Source: Prevotella sp. UBA4341
Lineage (GTDB): Bacteria > Bacteroidota > Bacteroidia > Bacteroidales > Bacteroidaceae
Direction: 5' to 3'
DNA length: 7,284 nucleotides
NCBI GenBank assembly: GCA_002393705.1
Contig: DGTH01000188.1
Span: forward strand, 1,556 to 8,839
Positions 1 through 6,985 of the stretch are shown one piece after another. Positions within the stretch are counted from its first letter, which is position 1; every line of letters begins with the position of its first letter. The position numbers were made by a program, and so were the translations under genes. The notes beneath the pieces were generated by a model that saw only the letters and a program-made list of their open reading frames with translations, had not been told where the DNA came from and did no database searches.

Positions 1-1071
1 GGACGTAACGACTGGTACGAGACGGTGAAACTGAACTACGGCGTAGATTACTATGCCGGACAAAACCCTTCGTCATTCGTTCTGCCTGAAGGACAGAAGA
101 CGCCCGGCACGTGGAAGAAGATGGCCGATATCCTGCTCTTCTGGGCCGGAAAGAATGTTGATGCCTTCCGTTGCGACATGGCCGAAATGGTGCCTGCCGT
201 ATTCTGGGCCTACGCTACGAAGAGAGTGAAGAAGCAATACCCACAATTGCTGTTTATCGGCGAGGTGTATAACCCTAACGAGTATCGCCACTACCTGAGC
301 AGCGGCTTCGACCTGCTCTACGACAAGGTGGGCATGTACGACACGCTGCGTGCCGTCGTGTGCCGTCAGGCTCCGGCCTCGGCTATTACACAGGCCTGGC
401 AGCAGACTGACGACATCCGCAACCACATGCTCTACTTCCTTGAGAACCACGACGAGCAACGCCTGGCCAGCGACTTCTTTGCCGGCGACGGACGGAAGGG
501 CATTCCCGCCCTCGTGGCCGCCGCGTTGATGCAGCAGAACCCCTTTATGCTCTACTTCGCTCAGGAGTATGGCGAGCGGGCCATGGACAAAGAGGGCTTC
601 AGCGGACACGACGGTCGTACCACCATCTTTGACTACTGGAGCATTGGCACCCTGTGTCGTGCTGCCTGGGGAACGCTGTCGGCCGACGAGCAGTTCGTTT
701 ACGACATGTACAAGAAAGTCCTGAACCTGGCCACGAAGGAGAAAGCCGTGAGCGAGGGTGCCTTCTTTGACCTGATGTACGTGAACGGCCACTTAGACCG
801 CCAGTACGTCTTTCTGCGCAAAGCCGAAGACGAGCTGCTGCTTGTGGCCTGCAACTTCGACGAGCGTCCTATGAGCATAGGCATCAACTTGCCGGCCCAC
901 GCGTTCGACTTCTTGGGCATACCCGAAAAGAAGGTGACAGCTACCGACCTGTTGGGGACGGAAAAGCTGAGCCTGAACCTGCAGAAGGACGGCTGCGTGG
1001 CGCTCCAGTTGGAAGCCTACGGCGCAAAAGTGCTGAAAATAAAGATTAGCTCCAAAAAGAAGAAAGCATGA
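1..1071 (+). CDS. GH13 alpha-amylase-family glycoside hydrolase, 5'-truncated
   Basis: The reading frame is open from base 1 (visible start GRNDWYET), so the true start lies outside the window and 356 residues are visible. A GTG at 25 could be misread as a start, but the frame continues upstream of it. Family GH13 enzymes hydrolyse or transfer alpha-glucosidic bonds. Three conserved regions are visible in order: VDAFRCDMAEMV (region II, nucleophile Asp about visible residue 59), FIGEVY (region III, acid/base Glu about 88) and FLENHD (region IV, transition-state Asp about 151). The N-terminal half of the (beta/alpha)8 barrel, with region I, is missing. After about residue 270 the sequence looks like the usual C-terminal beta domain and ends in a Lys-rich tail. 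All visible catalytic residues are intact, so nothing suggests a pseudogene. Its stop overlaps the next start as ATGA, implying translational coupling. Substrate (starch, glycogen or maltodextrin) cannot be decided from this part. Cell location is unknown because the N-terminus is missing. Confidence 0.93.
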   Translation, partial: GRNDWYETVKLNYGVDYYAGQNPSSFVLPEGQKTPGTWKKMADILLFWAGKNVDAFRCDMAEMVPAVFWAYATKRVKKQYPQLLFIGEVYNPNEYRHYLSSGFDLLYDKVGMYDTLRAVVCRQAPASAITQAWQQTDDIRNHMLYFLENHDEQRLASDFFAGDGRKGIPALVAAALMQQNPFMLYFAQEYGERAMDKEGFSGHDGRTTIFDYWSIGTLCRAAWGTLSADEQFVYDMYKKVLNLATKEKAVSEGAFFDLMYVNGHLDRQYVFLRKAEDELLLVACNFDERPMSIGINLPAHAFDFLGIPEKKVTATDLLGTEKLSLNLQKDGCVALQLEAYGAKVLKIKISSKKKKA

Positions 1072-1538
1072 GCGACGACTACATATTGAACGAACACAAC
1101 AAGGAAGAATTCCCGCCCGCCCACACGGCGGAACACCTGCTCAACCAGACCATGATACGCCTGTTTGGTTGCGGACGCTCCATCAATGCACACATAGAAA
1201 GGAAAAAGAGCAAGATGACCTTCCTCCTCGACCACAAGCCCAGCCGCCAGGAGGAGCGCGAGATAGAGCGCGAGATGCAGCGACTCATAGACGAAGACCT
1301 GCCCGTAAGCTTCGAATTCGTGACGCAGGACAGCCTTCCCGATGGCGTTACGCTTGACCGTCTGCCCGACGACGCCTCGGAGACCATCCGCCTTGTGCGC
1401 ATCGGCGACTATGACGTCTGCCCCTGCATAGGTCGCCACGTACGGTCAACGGCGCAGATAGGCCGTTTCGAAATGTTAGGAACCAACTGGGACGAGCAGG
1501 AGCGCACCTTCCGCGTTCGCTTCAAGGTTGTTCAATAG
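1068..1538 (+). CDS. Stand-alone AlaX-like tRNA-editing domain protein (alanyl/threonyl-tRNA synthetase SAD family)
   Basis: This 156-residue protein carries the zinc-binding signature of the second additional domain of alanyl- and threonyl-tRNA synthetases: HTAEH (His19, His23) near the N-terminus and CPCIGRH (Cys120, His124) near the C-terminus. In the family, HxxxH plus CxxxH bind Zn and hydrolyse mischarged aminoacyl-tRNA in trans, for example Ser-tRNA(Ala). It is short, like the small AlaX class, and has no aminoacylation or tRNA-recognition domain. The usual CGGTH is CIGRH here, which keeps the metal ligands but changes the residues between them, so the substrate may differ. The ATG at 1068 overlaps the stop of the GH13 gene and follows a purine-rich AAAAAGAAGAAAGC, supporting this start and coupled translation. 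Its 3' end overlaps the opposing EEP gene by 17 bases. Family assignment is strong; the amino acid and tRNA edited are unknown. Confidence 0.85.
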   Translation: MSDDYILNEHNKEEFPPAHTAEHLLNQTMIRLFGCGRSINAHIERKKSKMTFLLDHKPSRQEEREIEREMQRLIDEDLPVSFEFVTQDSLPDGVTLDRLPDDASETIRLVRIGDYDVCPCIGRHVRSTAQIGRFEMLGTNWDEQERTFRVRFKVVQ

Positions 1539-2610
1539 CGAGCTTCATGAATACCGGCAAGTGGTCGGAGTAGCTCAAGTCGCGTGTGTAATAAGTAAGC
1601 CCTTCGAATTGTTCATCGTGGAAGATGTAGTCAATTCGGACGGGCTTTTTTGGTTCGCGGAAGGTGAACATGAAGCCGCTTCCGCACTCCTTGAAGCCAT
1701 CAACCAGATTACCCAGCACCGTACGGTAGGTATAAGAGTAGGGCACGTCGTTGAAGTCGCCGCAGACAATGCAGGGCAGGGGACTCATGGTCACCTCGTT
1801 GGCAACGAGCCGAGCCTGTCCGGCACGTACTATCATGCCTAAGGTGTAGTTGCCGTAGATGGAGCGAATGAGCCTGTTCTCCTCTACGTTACGGCCTGCG
1901 GCCTGAACCTTGCTGGCCTGATGCAGCGCGCGGTTGAAGCCGGTGGTCTCCAAGTGGGCATTGATGACGCGAATCATCTTTCCCTTCACGTCAATGTCGG
2001 CCCACATGGCGCTGTTGTTCGTCGATGAGGAGCCGTCGTCATTGATGCCGAAGGGCAGGTTCTTCGTCTGCTTGATGGGGTAGCGGCTGAAGATGACCAT
2101 GTCTTTCTGACCGAAGGCCACGTGCGGGAAGTACTCCTTATAGCTTTCTGAATTCTTCTTGTCACCGCTGACGTCGCTGTATTCCTGCAGGCAGAGCACA
2201 TCGACATTCTGGTGCTTCATCTCGGCGAGAATGTCCTCAGCCTTGAATCCGGTTGTCTCGTGGCTGAACAGCTGCACGTTGTAAGTGGCGATTTTCAGTC
2301 CTTTCTCTGCCGTATTCTCGGCGGCCGATGGTCTGAGCTGCACGAGTGTGCCCATGTAGGGTATGCTGGCGAGGATAGGCAGCAAGGGCAGTGCTATCCA
2401 CTTCCAGCGGCGGCGTACCAGCCAATAGATGAGCAGCAGGAAGTTTAGGACGATGAGCACGGGCAGTATATAGACCAGCATGGCCATGGCCGTATTTCCG
2501 GCAGGCTCCACGTGGCCTCCCAAGAGTCCGGCGAAGGTAAAGAACATGACCACGACGGTAATGACGAGGAACATGAGCGAGAAATATCGGAATACAGCTA
2601 TCTTTCCCAT
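1522..2610 (-). CDS. Membrane-anchored endonuclease/exonuclease/phosphatase (EEP) family protein
   Basis: The 362-residue protein starts with three hydrophobic segments (about 10-31, 43-65 and 69-90), followed by an EEP (DNase I-like) domain from about 104 to 360. Visible EEP motifs are ATYNVQ (Asn111), LCLQEY (Glu143, metal ligand), NAHLE (His219), CGDFNDVP (Asp285, Asn287), RIDYIF (Asp327) and SDHLPV (Asp349, His350, the terminal catalytic pair). The full set of catalytic residues is present, so it is probably an active metal-dependent phosphoesterase. Relatives cut nucleic acids, phosphoinositides or sphingomyelin, and the sequence does not say which. With three membrane segments the catalytic domain would lie on the opposite side of the membrane from the N-terminus. 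By the positive-inside rule the RRRWK at 67-71 suggests that loop is cytoplasmic, which would place the domain in the periplasm. It begins 17 bases after the kinase gene stop, so the two are likely co-transcribed. Confidence 0.88.
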   Translation of the reverse strand: MGKIAVFRYFSLMFLVITVVVMFFTFAGLLGGHVEPAGNTAMAMLVYILPVLIVLNFLLLIYWLVRRRWKWIALPLLPILASIPYMGTLVQLRPSAAENTAEKGLKIATYNVQLFSHETTGFKAEDILAEMKHQNVDVLCLQEYSDVSGDKKNSESYKEYFPHVAFGQKDMVIFSRYPIKQTKNLPFGINDDGSSSTNNSAMWADIDVKGKMIRVINAHLETTGFNRALHQASKVQAAGRNVEENRLIRSIYGNYTLGMIVRAGQARLVANEVTMSPLPCIVCGDFNDVPYSYTYRTVLGNLVDGFKECGSGFMFTFREPKKPVRIDYIFHDEQFEGLTYYTRDLSYSDHLPVFMKLAIEQP

Positions 2611-2627
2611 TGTCAGCGTGTTATGGT

Positions 2628-3881
2628 TTATTCCTTAAGGTATTTGTGCACGGTCTCTATGAGGTCTTCTACGCGGAAGGGCTTGGCCAGAAAGTCGTCA
2701 CAACCGGCCGTCTTGGCCTCGCGGATGTTCTCGTCGAAGGCGTAGGCGCTCAAGGCAATGATGGGCACCTCGTGGTTGACCTCCTTGATGATGCGCGTAG
2801 CGTCCAGTCCGTTCATGTCGGGCATGCGTATGTCCATGAGCACCAGGTCAGGCTTAGTTTCTTCGCACAGCGTTACGGCCTCAATACCGTTTTTTGCCCT
2901 GATGAGCTTGTAGCGCTTGGCCAGCACAATCTTGACCAGTTCAAAGTTGCTGTCTTCGTCCTCTGCCACGAGAATGAGCTTCATGTTCGACGAGTCGGTC
3001 TTCGTACTGACGCGAATGGTGCGTGAGTTGGTGGTGACGCGGCTGTTCTTCTGCATGCCGCCTATGGTGCCGTCGAAGGGGAAGGTAAAGGTGAAGGTGG
3101 TGCCCTTGCCTAACTCTGAGGAGACGGAAATCTCGCCGCCCAGCTTCTCGACGATAATCTTGCTGAGGGGCAGTCCCAGTCCGTATCCGTTCTGCTTGGT
3201 CTCAGCATCCTTCGAGACGTAAGTCTTGAAGATGTCGGGCAGGTCTTCCTTCGAAATGCCCGAGCCGGTATCGCTGACGTAGAACTCTACTTCCTGTCCG
3301 TCGTTGATGAGCCTGTAGCCGTAGTTGATGCTTCCGTTGGCCGTGTGCTTGAGCGAGTTGCTGATGAGGTTTGAGAACACCTGCATGAGGCGGTTCTCGT
3401 CAGTATTGAGCGTCACGGTCATGTTGGGTTTCGACCATATCATGCTGACTGAGTCAGGACAGCGGAACTTGAATAGCTGCTTCAGACTCTGGCACACATG
3501 GTTCAGGTCGGTAGGAGCGCGCTTGATGCTTATCTCGCCGGCCTCGACCCTGGAGAGGTCCAGTATTTCGTTAATGAGGCTCAGCAGTCGGGCGTTGTTG
3601 CTTTCGATGATTTCCATGTACTTCATGCGCTCCGACGCAGAGTCGGTCTCGCACATGATGCGTGAGAAACCTTCGACAGCATTCAGGGGGGTGCGTATTT
3701 CGTGGCTCATGTTGGCCAGGAAGAGCGACTTCATGCGGCTTGCTTTTTCTGCCAACTGCGCCTTTTCTTCATATTCTTTCAGCCGTGCTTCCACCTCAGC
3801 AACATGGTTTTCCAGCTTCAGTATCTTGCGACTTGCTTCTGCTAATTTTTGTAATAAAAGTTCTTTCTCGTCTTGATTCAT
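2628..3881 (-). CDS. Soluble hybrid histidine kinase with C-terminal receiver domain
   Basis: I take the ATG at 3881 (417 residues). The longer frame to 3950 would start upstream of the promoter found at 3907-3939, and its extra 23 Cys/Tyr-rich residues look non-coding. Domains in order: an N-terminal coiled coil (about 3-47, rich in Glu/Lys/Leu), HisKA with SHEIRTPLN (phospho-acceptor His60), and HATPase_c with the N box (NLISNSLKHT), G1 box (DTGSGI) and G2 box (GYGLGLPLSK). A variable linker follows, then a receiver with acidic pocket AEDED, phospho-acceptor LMDIRMPD (Asp350), and conserved Ser/Ala switch region and Lys400 in AKPF. There is no transmembrane segment and no PAS, GAF or periplasmic sensor, so the signal probably enters through the coiled coil or a partner protein. 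There is no DNA-binding output, so the phosphate presumably goes to an HPt or response regulator encoded elsewhere. The EEP gene follows 17 bases downstream. Confidence 0.93.
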   Translation of the reverse strand: MNQDEKELLLQKLAEASRKILKLENHVAEVEARLKEYEEKAQLAEKASRMKSLFLANMSHEIRTPLNAVEGFSRIMCETDSASERMKYMEIIESNNARLLSLINEILDLSRVEAGEISIKRAPTDLNHVCQSLKQLFKFRCPDSVSMIWSKPNMTVTLNTDENRLMQVFSNLISNSLKHTANGSINYGYRLINDGQEVEFYVSDTGSGISKEDLPDIFKTYVSKDAETKQNGYGLGLPLSKIIVEKLGGEISVSSELGKGTTFTFTFPFDGTIGGMQKNSRVTTNSRTIRVSTKTDSSNMKLILVAEDEDSNFELVKIVLAKRYKLIRAKNGIEAVTLCEETKPDLVLMDIRMPDMNGLDATRIIKEVNHEVPIIALSAYAFDENIREAKTAGCDDFLAKPFRVEDLIETVHKYLKE

Positions 3882-3906
3882 CGTGCGTTCATATATACAT
3901 TTCGTT

Positions 3907-3939
3907 GCAAAGGTACAAAAATAATTCCTAACGCAGCAA
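3907..3939 (-). promoter_or_regulatory. Bacteroidetes-type promoter for the kinase-EEP unit
   Basis: On the - strand, TACCTTTGC (3915-3907) matches the Bacteroidetes -7 element TAnnTTTG exactly. A TTG (3939-3937) lies 21 bases upstream in the place of the -33 element. Transcription would begin near 3900, leaving a leader of about 20 bases before the ATG at 3881. It sits in the short gap after the GT2 gene (stop at 3955), so the kinase can be expressed independently of GT2. No clear hairpin terminator separates them, so read-through from GT2 is also possible. Confidence 0.72.
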
Positions 3940-3954
3940 GAATTTAGCAATATT

Positions 3955-5139
3955 TTATCCTCTTTTTGCTTTTTCCCACGTTCCGCCTTTATGGTGCGTC
4001 TGCAGGTAGGCTATGCCCTTAAAGACGTTGAGGTTCATAAAGAGGAAGTAGTACGGCACGTAGAGCAGCTTGTTCTTACGGCCTGTGCGCTCCATCATCC
4101 AGCCGGCGAATGCTGCTGCATAGAACAACGCCTGCATGAGGAGCAAAACGGTATAGAGCCACCCGCCGCCCAGCAAGACCAGCAAGACGTTCAGCGGCAC
4201 CAGAGCCACCAGGGCGAAGGGCGTCACCGTCCAGCGCAGCACGCGGTGGGACAGCAGCTGGAACGCCACGAGGGGCCGACGGAAGGGGTTGAGCATTCGC
4301 CTCAGTCGCCACGTGCTTTGCAGTCCGCCGGCGGCTATGCGGCGCTTGCGCTTCGACTCCTCCTGCATCGAGGCCGACCCGTACTCCATGGCGTAGGCCT
4401 CGGGGTTGTAGTCGATGAGGTAGCCATCATCTACAATGAGCATGGAGAGCACGAAGTCGTCGAGCAGCGTGTTGTGGGGCATCTGCCGGTAGAGTGGGGT
4501 GCGTATGGCACACAGCTCGCCCGCAGCGCCCATGGCTGAGTAAAGCTCGCTGTCGAGTCGCTTCAGCGTGCTTTCGTACTTCCAGTAGAGTCCTTCGCCC
4601 TCGGCCACGGCTTCACCCTTGCGCCGGGCCATGACGCGCTTCTCGCCCGCCACGCAGCCAACCTTCGGGTTCAGGAACGAGCGCACCACCTGGCGTATGC
4701 AGTCGGCATTGAGCAGCGTGTTGGCGTCGGTCATGACGACCAGCGGCGTGCCTACGTGCCGTATGCCGTGGTTCAGTGCCGCCGTCTTGCCGCCACGCTC
4801 CGGGCTGAAGACTACCTGCACGTCGCGGTAGGCCTTCAGCCGTTCGTTGGTGGAGTCCGTCGAGCCGTCGGTCACCCAGAGCACCTTCAGTTTCCCCTCC
4901 GGATAGTTGAGCTGGCGGGTGTTCTCCATCTTCATGCTGACGATGTCCTCCTCGTTGTACGCACAAATCATGAGTGTCACCTCGGGCAGTTCCTCCTCGG
5001 GCGGCAGTTCGGGCCTGGGCTTCCGGCCGCTGAGGCCGCGCTTGGCCGCCACGAGCAGACAGAGCAGAATGCCGTAGCCCAAGTAGGTGTAGAAGACCAG
5101 CAGGAGGCAGAGCCAGAACAGAATTTTCAGTACAAGCAT
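3955..5139 (-). CDS. Family 2 glycosyltransferase, multi-pass membrane protein
   Basis: The ATG at 5139 (394 residues) is chosen because the longer frame from 5193 overlaps the promoter at 5163-5194; the start begins MLVLKILFW, a membrane segment (about 2-32). A GT-A catalytic domain follows: MICAYNEED (about 57-65), VTDGSTDST (Asp91, nucleotide binding), ERGGKTAALNHG (114-125), MTDANT (Asp138, equivalent to the DxD metal site), LLDDF (Asp227/Asp228, likely catalytic base region) and KRKRRIAAGG (263-272), which sits where processive enzymes have QxxRW. About three membrane segments lie in the last 90 residues (around 305-327, 329-352 and 360-380). This architecture matches hyaluronan-, poly-GlcNAc- or cellulose-synthase-like transferases that make a polymer at the inner membrane face. 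The imperfect QxxRW leaves open a non-processive role. No exopolysaccharide partner genes adjoin it, so the product is unknown. Confidence 0.9.
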   Translation of the reverse strand: MLVLKILFWLCLLLVFYTYLGYGILLCLLVAAKRGLSGRKPRPELPPEEELPEVTLMICAYNEEDIVSMKMENTRQLNYPEGKLKVLWVTDGSTDSTNERLKAYRDVQVVFSPERGGKTAALNHGIRHVGTPLVVMTDANTLLNADCIRQVVRSFLNPKVGCVAGEKRVMARRKGEAVAEGEGLYWKYESTLKRLDSELYSAMGAAGELCAIRTPLYRQMPHNTLLDDFVLSMLIVDDGYLIDYNPEAYAMEYGSASMQEESKRKRRIAAGGLQSTWRLRRMLNPFRRPLVAFQLLSHRVLRWTVTPFALVALVPLNVLLVLLGGGWLYTVLLLMQALFYAAAFAGWMMERTGRKNKLLYVPYYFLFMNLNVFKGIAYLQTHHKGGTWEKAKRG

Positions 5140-5162
5140 AACAGTGTTTACATTTAGCCGTT

Positions 5163-5194
5163 GCAAATATAAACAAAAAAAACGAGACGACAAA
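5163..5194 (-). promoter_or_regulatory. Bacteroidetes-type promoter for the GT2 gene
   Basis: On the - strand, TTTG (5194-5191) is followed after exactly 19 bases by TATATTTGC (5171-5163), matching the -33/-7 pattern of the Bacteroidetes primary sigma factor. The spacer is T-rich. Transcription would begin near 5156, giving a leader of roughly 17 bases before the ATG at 5139. The leader may include the start-stop ATGTAA at 5153-5148. Confidence 0.78.
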
Positions 5195-5227
5195 ACGTTC
5201 GCGCTAAATCTTTTTCACCAACGTACG

Positions 5228-5359
5228 ACTTCTCCGGGAGAGAACCGGCACTTCTCTGGGAGAGAACCGGCACTTCTCTGGGAGAGAACCGGCACTTCTC
5301 TAGGAGAGAACCGGCACTTCTCTACAAGAAAAGTGGCACTTCTCTCAGGGGGAAGTGCC
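5228..5359. repeat. Six 22-base direct tandem repeats, each carrying a short inverted repeat
   Basis: Units begin at 5228, 5250, 5272, 5294, 5316 and 5338, with no spacers; a degenerate start (ACTTTTT) follows at 5360. Units 2 and 3 are identical, units 1 and 4 differ from them by one base each, and units 5 and 6 diverge in their second half. The core of units 2 and 3 is TTCTCTGGGAGAGAA, a 6-bp stem with a 3-base loop, flanked by CCGG, so neighbouring hairpins share CCGG ends. Twenty-two is not a multiple of three, which argues against coding. The array fills the gap between the RNase G terminator and the GT2 promoter. On the - strand it lies downstream of rng and upstream of GT2. The function is unknown. 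Confidence 0.95.
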
Positions 5360-5365
5360 ACTTTT
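5329..5365 (-). terminator. Rho-independent terminator of the RNase G unit, probably bidirectional
   Basis: AAAAGTGGCACTTC (5329-5342) is the exact reverse complement of 5352-5365, giving a 14-bp stem with a 9-base loop (5343-5351). On the - strand the stem ends in a run of four T (ACTTTTCTTG), and on the + strand in five T (ACTTTTTC). It starts 17 bases after the RNase G stop, the usual place for a terminator. It is built from the last two units of the 22-base array. Confidence 0.85.
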
Positions 5366-5382
5366 TCTCGTTGAGGGTCAGA

Positions 5383-6957
5383 TCAGGTGTTCTCTATCTC
5401 CTCCTGCATGTCAATGAACTCTCCGTGAGCGTCATAGAACTCGTACTGCAGGAAGGCCAGTTTCTGCGACGAAACCACCTTCACTCCGAATCCGTACTTC
5501 ATCTGCCACTTACGCTTCAGGGACACGATGCCCTTGTTAATGTAAGCGGCCACGTAGGGGTGAACGTGCAAGCTAAAACTCTTGATGCCTATCTTGTTGA
5601 CGAGGCGGTCAATCTTGCTCTCCAGTTGGTCGGTGAAAAGTATCGACGACTTGATTTTTCCTTTTCCGAAGCAGGTAGGACAGGTTTCTTCTACGTTGAC
5701 GTCCATTGCCGGACGGACGCGCTGGCGCGTTATCTGCATCAGGCCGAACTTACTGAGCGGCAGGATGTTGTGGCGTGCGCGGTCTTTCTGCATGTTCTTA
5801 CACATGCGCTCGTACAGCAGCTGGCGGTCTTCAGCCAGGTTCATGTCGATGAAATCTACGACGATGATTCCGCCCATGTCGCGCAGGCGCAGCTGGCGTG
5901 CCAGCTCGTCGGCGGCTCCCAGGTTGGTTTCCAGGGCGTTGGCCTCCTGACCGTTTTCTTTCTTGATGCGTGTTCCGCTGTTCACATCTACCACGTGCAT
6001 GGCCTCCGTATGCTCAATAATAAGGTAGGCCCCGCGCTTGTAGTTCACGGTCTTGCCGAACGACGACTTCAGCTGTTTGGTCACGTTGAAGTTGTCAAAG
6101 ATAGGCACCGAGCCCGTGTAGCGCTTGACGATGTCGGCCTTCTCGGGAGCAATGAGTGTGACGTAGTCCTTGATTTGGTTGAAGATGTCCTCGTCGTTTA
6201 CCTCAATAAGGTCGTACGTTGGATTGAACAGGTCGCGCAGCAGCGCAACGGCACGGCTGGTCTCTTCGAACACCAGTTGCGGACGCTCGGTGGTCTTCTG
6301 GACTTTCGTGATGGCGTCCTCCCAGCGCTTCATCAGTGTCTTGAGTTCCGAGTCCAGTTCGGCGGCTCGTTTGCCTTCTGCCGACGTACGCACAATGATT
6401 CCGAAGTTCTTGGGTCTGATGCTCTGCATGAGCTGCTTCAGTCGTGCCCGTTCTTCGCTTTTCTTGATTTTAGAAGATACCGAAACTTTATCGTTGAAAG
6501 GTATGAGCACGATGTAGCGGCCGGCAAAGCTCAACTCGCAGGTCAGACGCGGCCCCTTCGTGTTGATGGGTTCCTTGATGACCTGCACCATGACTTCCTG
6601 GCCCACCTTCAGCGTGTTGGCAATGCTGCCCTCCTTGGGAAGGTCGGGCAGGTGCGTAGCCTTCGAAATGGGATAAAGTTTCTTCTTGTCACTTTGTACC
6701 TGCTTGAGATACTTTTCTAAAGAGCTGTATTGAAGCCCCAAATCCAGATAGTGCAGGAAGGCCTCACGCTCGGCTCCTACATCGACGAAGCACGCATTCA
6801 GTCCTGGCATCAGTTTGCGAACCTTTGCCACATAGATGTTGCCTACGGCAAACGATGCAGAGCGCGTCTCCTTCTGGTACTCCACCAGGTTCTTGTCCTC
6901 GAGCAGTGCTATCGAAATGTCTTTAGGCTGGACGTCAATAATTACTTCGCTGGTCAT
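5383..6957 (-). CDS. rng: Ribonuclease G (RNase E/G family)
   Basis: This endoribonuclease cuts single-stranded, AU-rich RNA and takes part in rRNA maturation and mRNA decay in the cytoplasm. The 524-residue protein begins MTSEVIIDVQP. It has an S1-type RNA-binding region from about 37 (GNIYVAKVRKLMPGLNACFVD) to about 130. The catalytic DNase I-like domain carries HVVDVNSG (Asp324) and GIIVVDFIDM (Asp368), the two Mg-binding Asp residues known from E. coli RNase E, at similar spacing. ETCPTCFGKG (Cys426, Cys429) is the Zn-link CPxC motif that joins subunits. There is no long RNase E-type degradosome scaffold, and the length fits Bacteroidetes RNase G. It is downstream of the mS38-like peptide and an HU gene on the same strand, with no promoter visible in the 108-base gap, and ends before a strong terminator. 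The leader contains a stem-loop and a small upstream ORF, both described separately. Confidence 0.96.
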   Translation of the reverse strand: MTSEVIIDVQPKDISIALLEDKNLVEYQKETRSASFAVGNIYVAKVRKLMPGLNACFVDVGAEREAFLHYLDLGLQYSSLEKYLKQVQSDKKKLYPISKATHLPDLPKEGSIANTLKVGQEVMVQVIKEPINTKGPRLTCELSFAGRYIVLIPFNDKVSVSSKIKKSEERARLKQLMQSIRPKNFGIIVRTSAEGKRAAELDSELKTLMKRWEDAITKVQKTTERPQLVFEETSRAVALLRDLFNPTYDLIEVNDEDIFNQIKDYVTLIAPEKADIVKRYTGSVPIFDNFNVTKQLKSSFGKTVNYKRGAYLIIEHTEAMHVVDVNSGTRIKKENGQEANALETNLGAADELARQLRLRDMGGIIVVDFIDMNLAEDRQLLYERMCKNMQKDRARHNILPLSKFGLMQITRQRVRPAMDVNVEETCPTCFGKGKIKSSILFTDQLESKIDRLVNKIGIKSFSLHVHPYVAAYINKGIVSLKRKWQMKYGFGVKVVSSQKLAFLQYEFYDAHGEFIDMQEEIENT

Positions 6958-6971
6958 GCTGAATTTAGTGG

Positions 6972-6982
6972 GTTTAATAAAC
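6972..6982. repeat. Short palindrome in front of rng
   Basis: GTTTAATAAAC is a perfect inverted repeat of two 5-base arms around one base, 15 bases upstream of the rng ATG. It could be a protein-binding site or could be chance in AT-rich sequence. Confidence 0.3.
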
Positions 6983-6985
6983 TCG

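Noticed and set aside
73..792. 239-codon open frame on the - strand opposite the GH13 gene
   Set aside because: The opposite frame encodes all GH13 catalytic motifs, and the antisense product has no family features.
3882..3950. Longer N-terminus for the histidine kinase (start at 3950)
   Set aside because: The extension covers the predicted promoter at 3907-3939, so it would lie upstream of the transcription start. The residues resemble no kinase N-terminus.
5140..5193. Longer N-terminus for the GT2 protein (start at 5193)
   Set aside because: It overlaps the promoter (5163-5194), and the ATG at 5139 directly precedes a good membrane segment.
5228..5359. CRISPR array or plasmid-type origin iterons
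   Set aside because: The repeats are contiguous without unique spacers, which excludes CRISPR. There is no replication initiator gene, AT-rich unwinding region or DnaA box nearby, and the neighbours are chromosomal housekeeping genes.
5144..5374. 76-codon + strand frame translating the repeat array
   Set aside because: The 22-base period shifts frame at every unit, so no peptide repeat is maintained. The frame also crosses the GT2 promoter and the terminator stem.
5371..6720. Long open frame of 449 codons on the + strand, antisense to rng
   Set aside because: It lies wholly opposite a clear RNase G gene. Its composition (Val/Leu/His/Gln-rich, no recognisable domain) is what the complement of a codon-biased gene gives.
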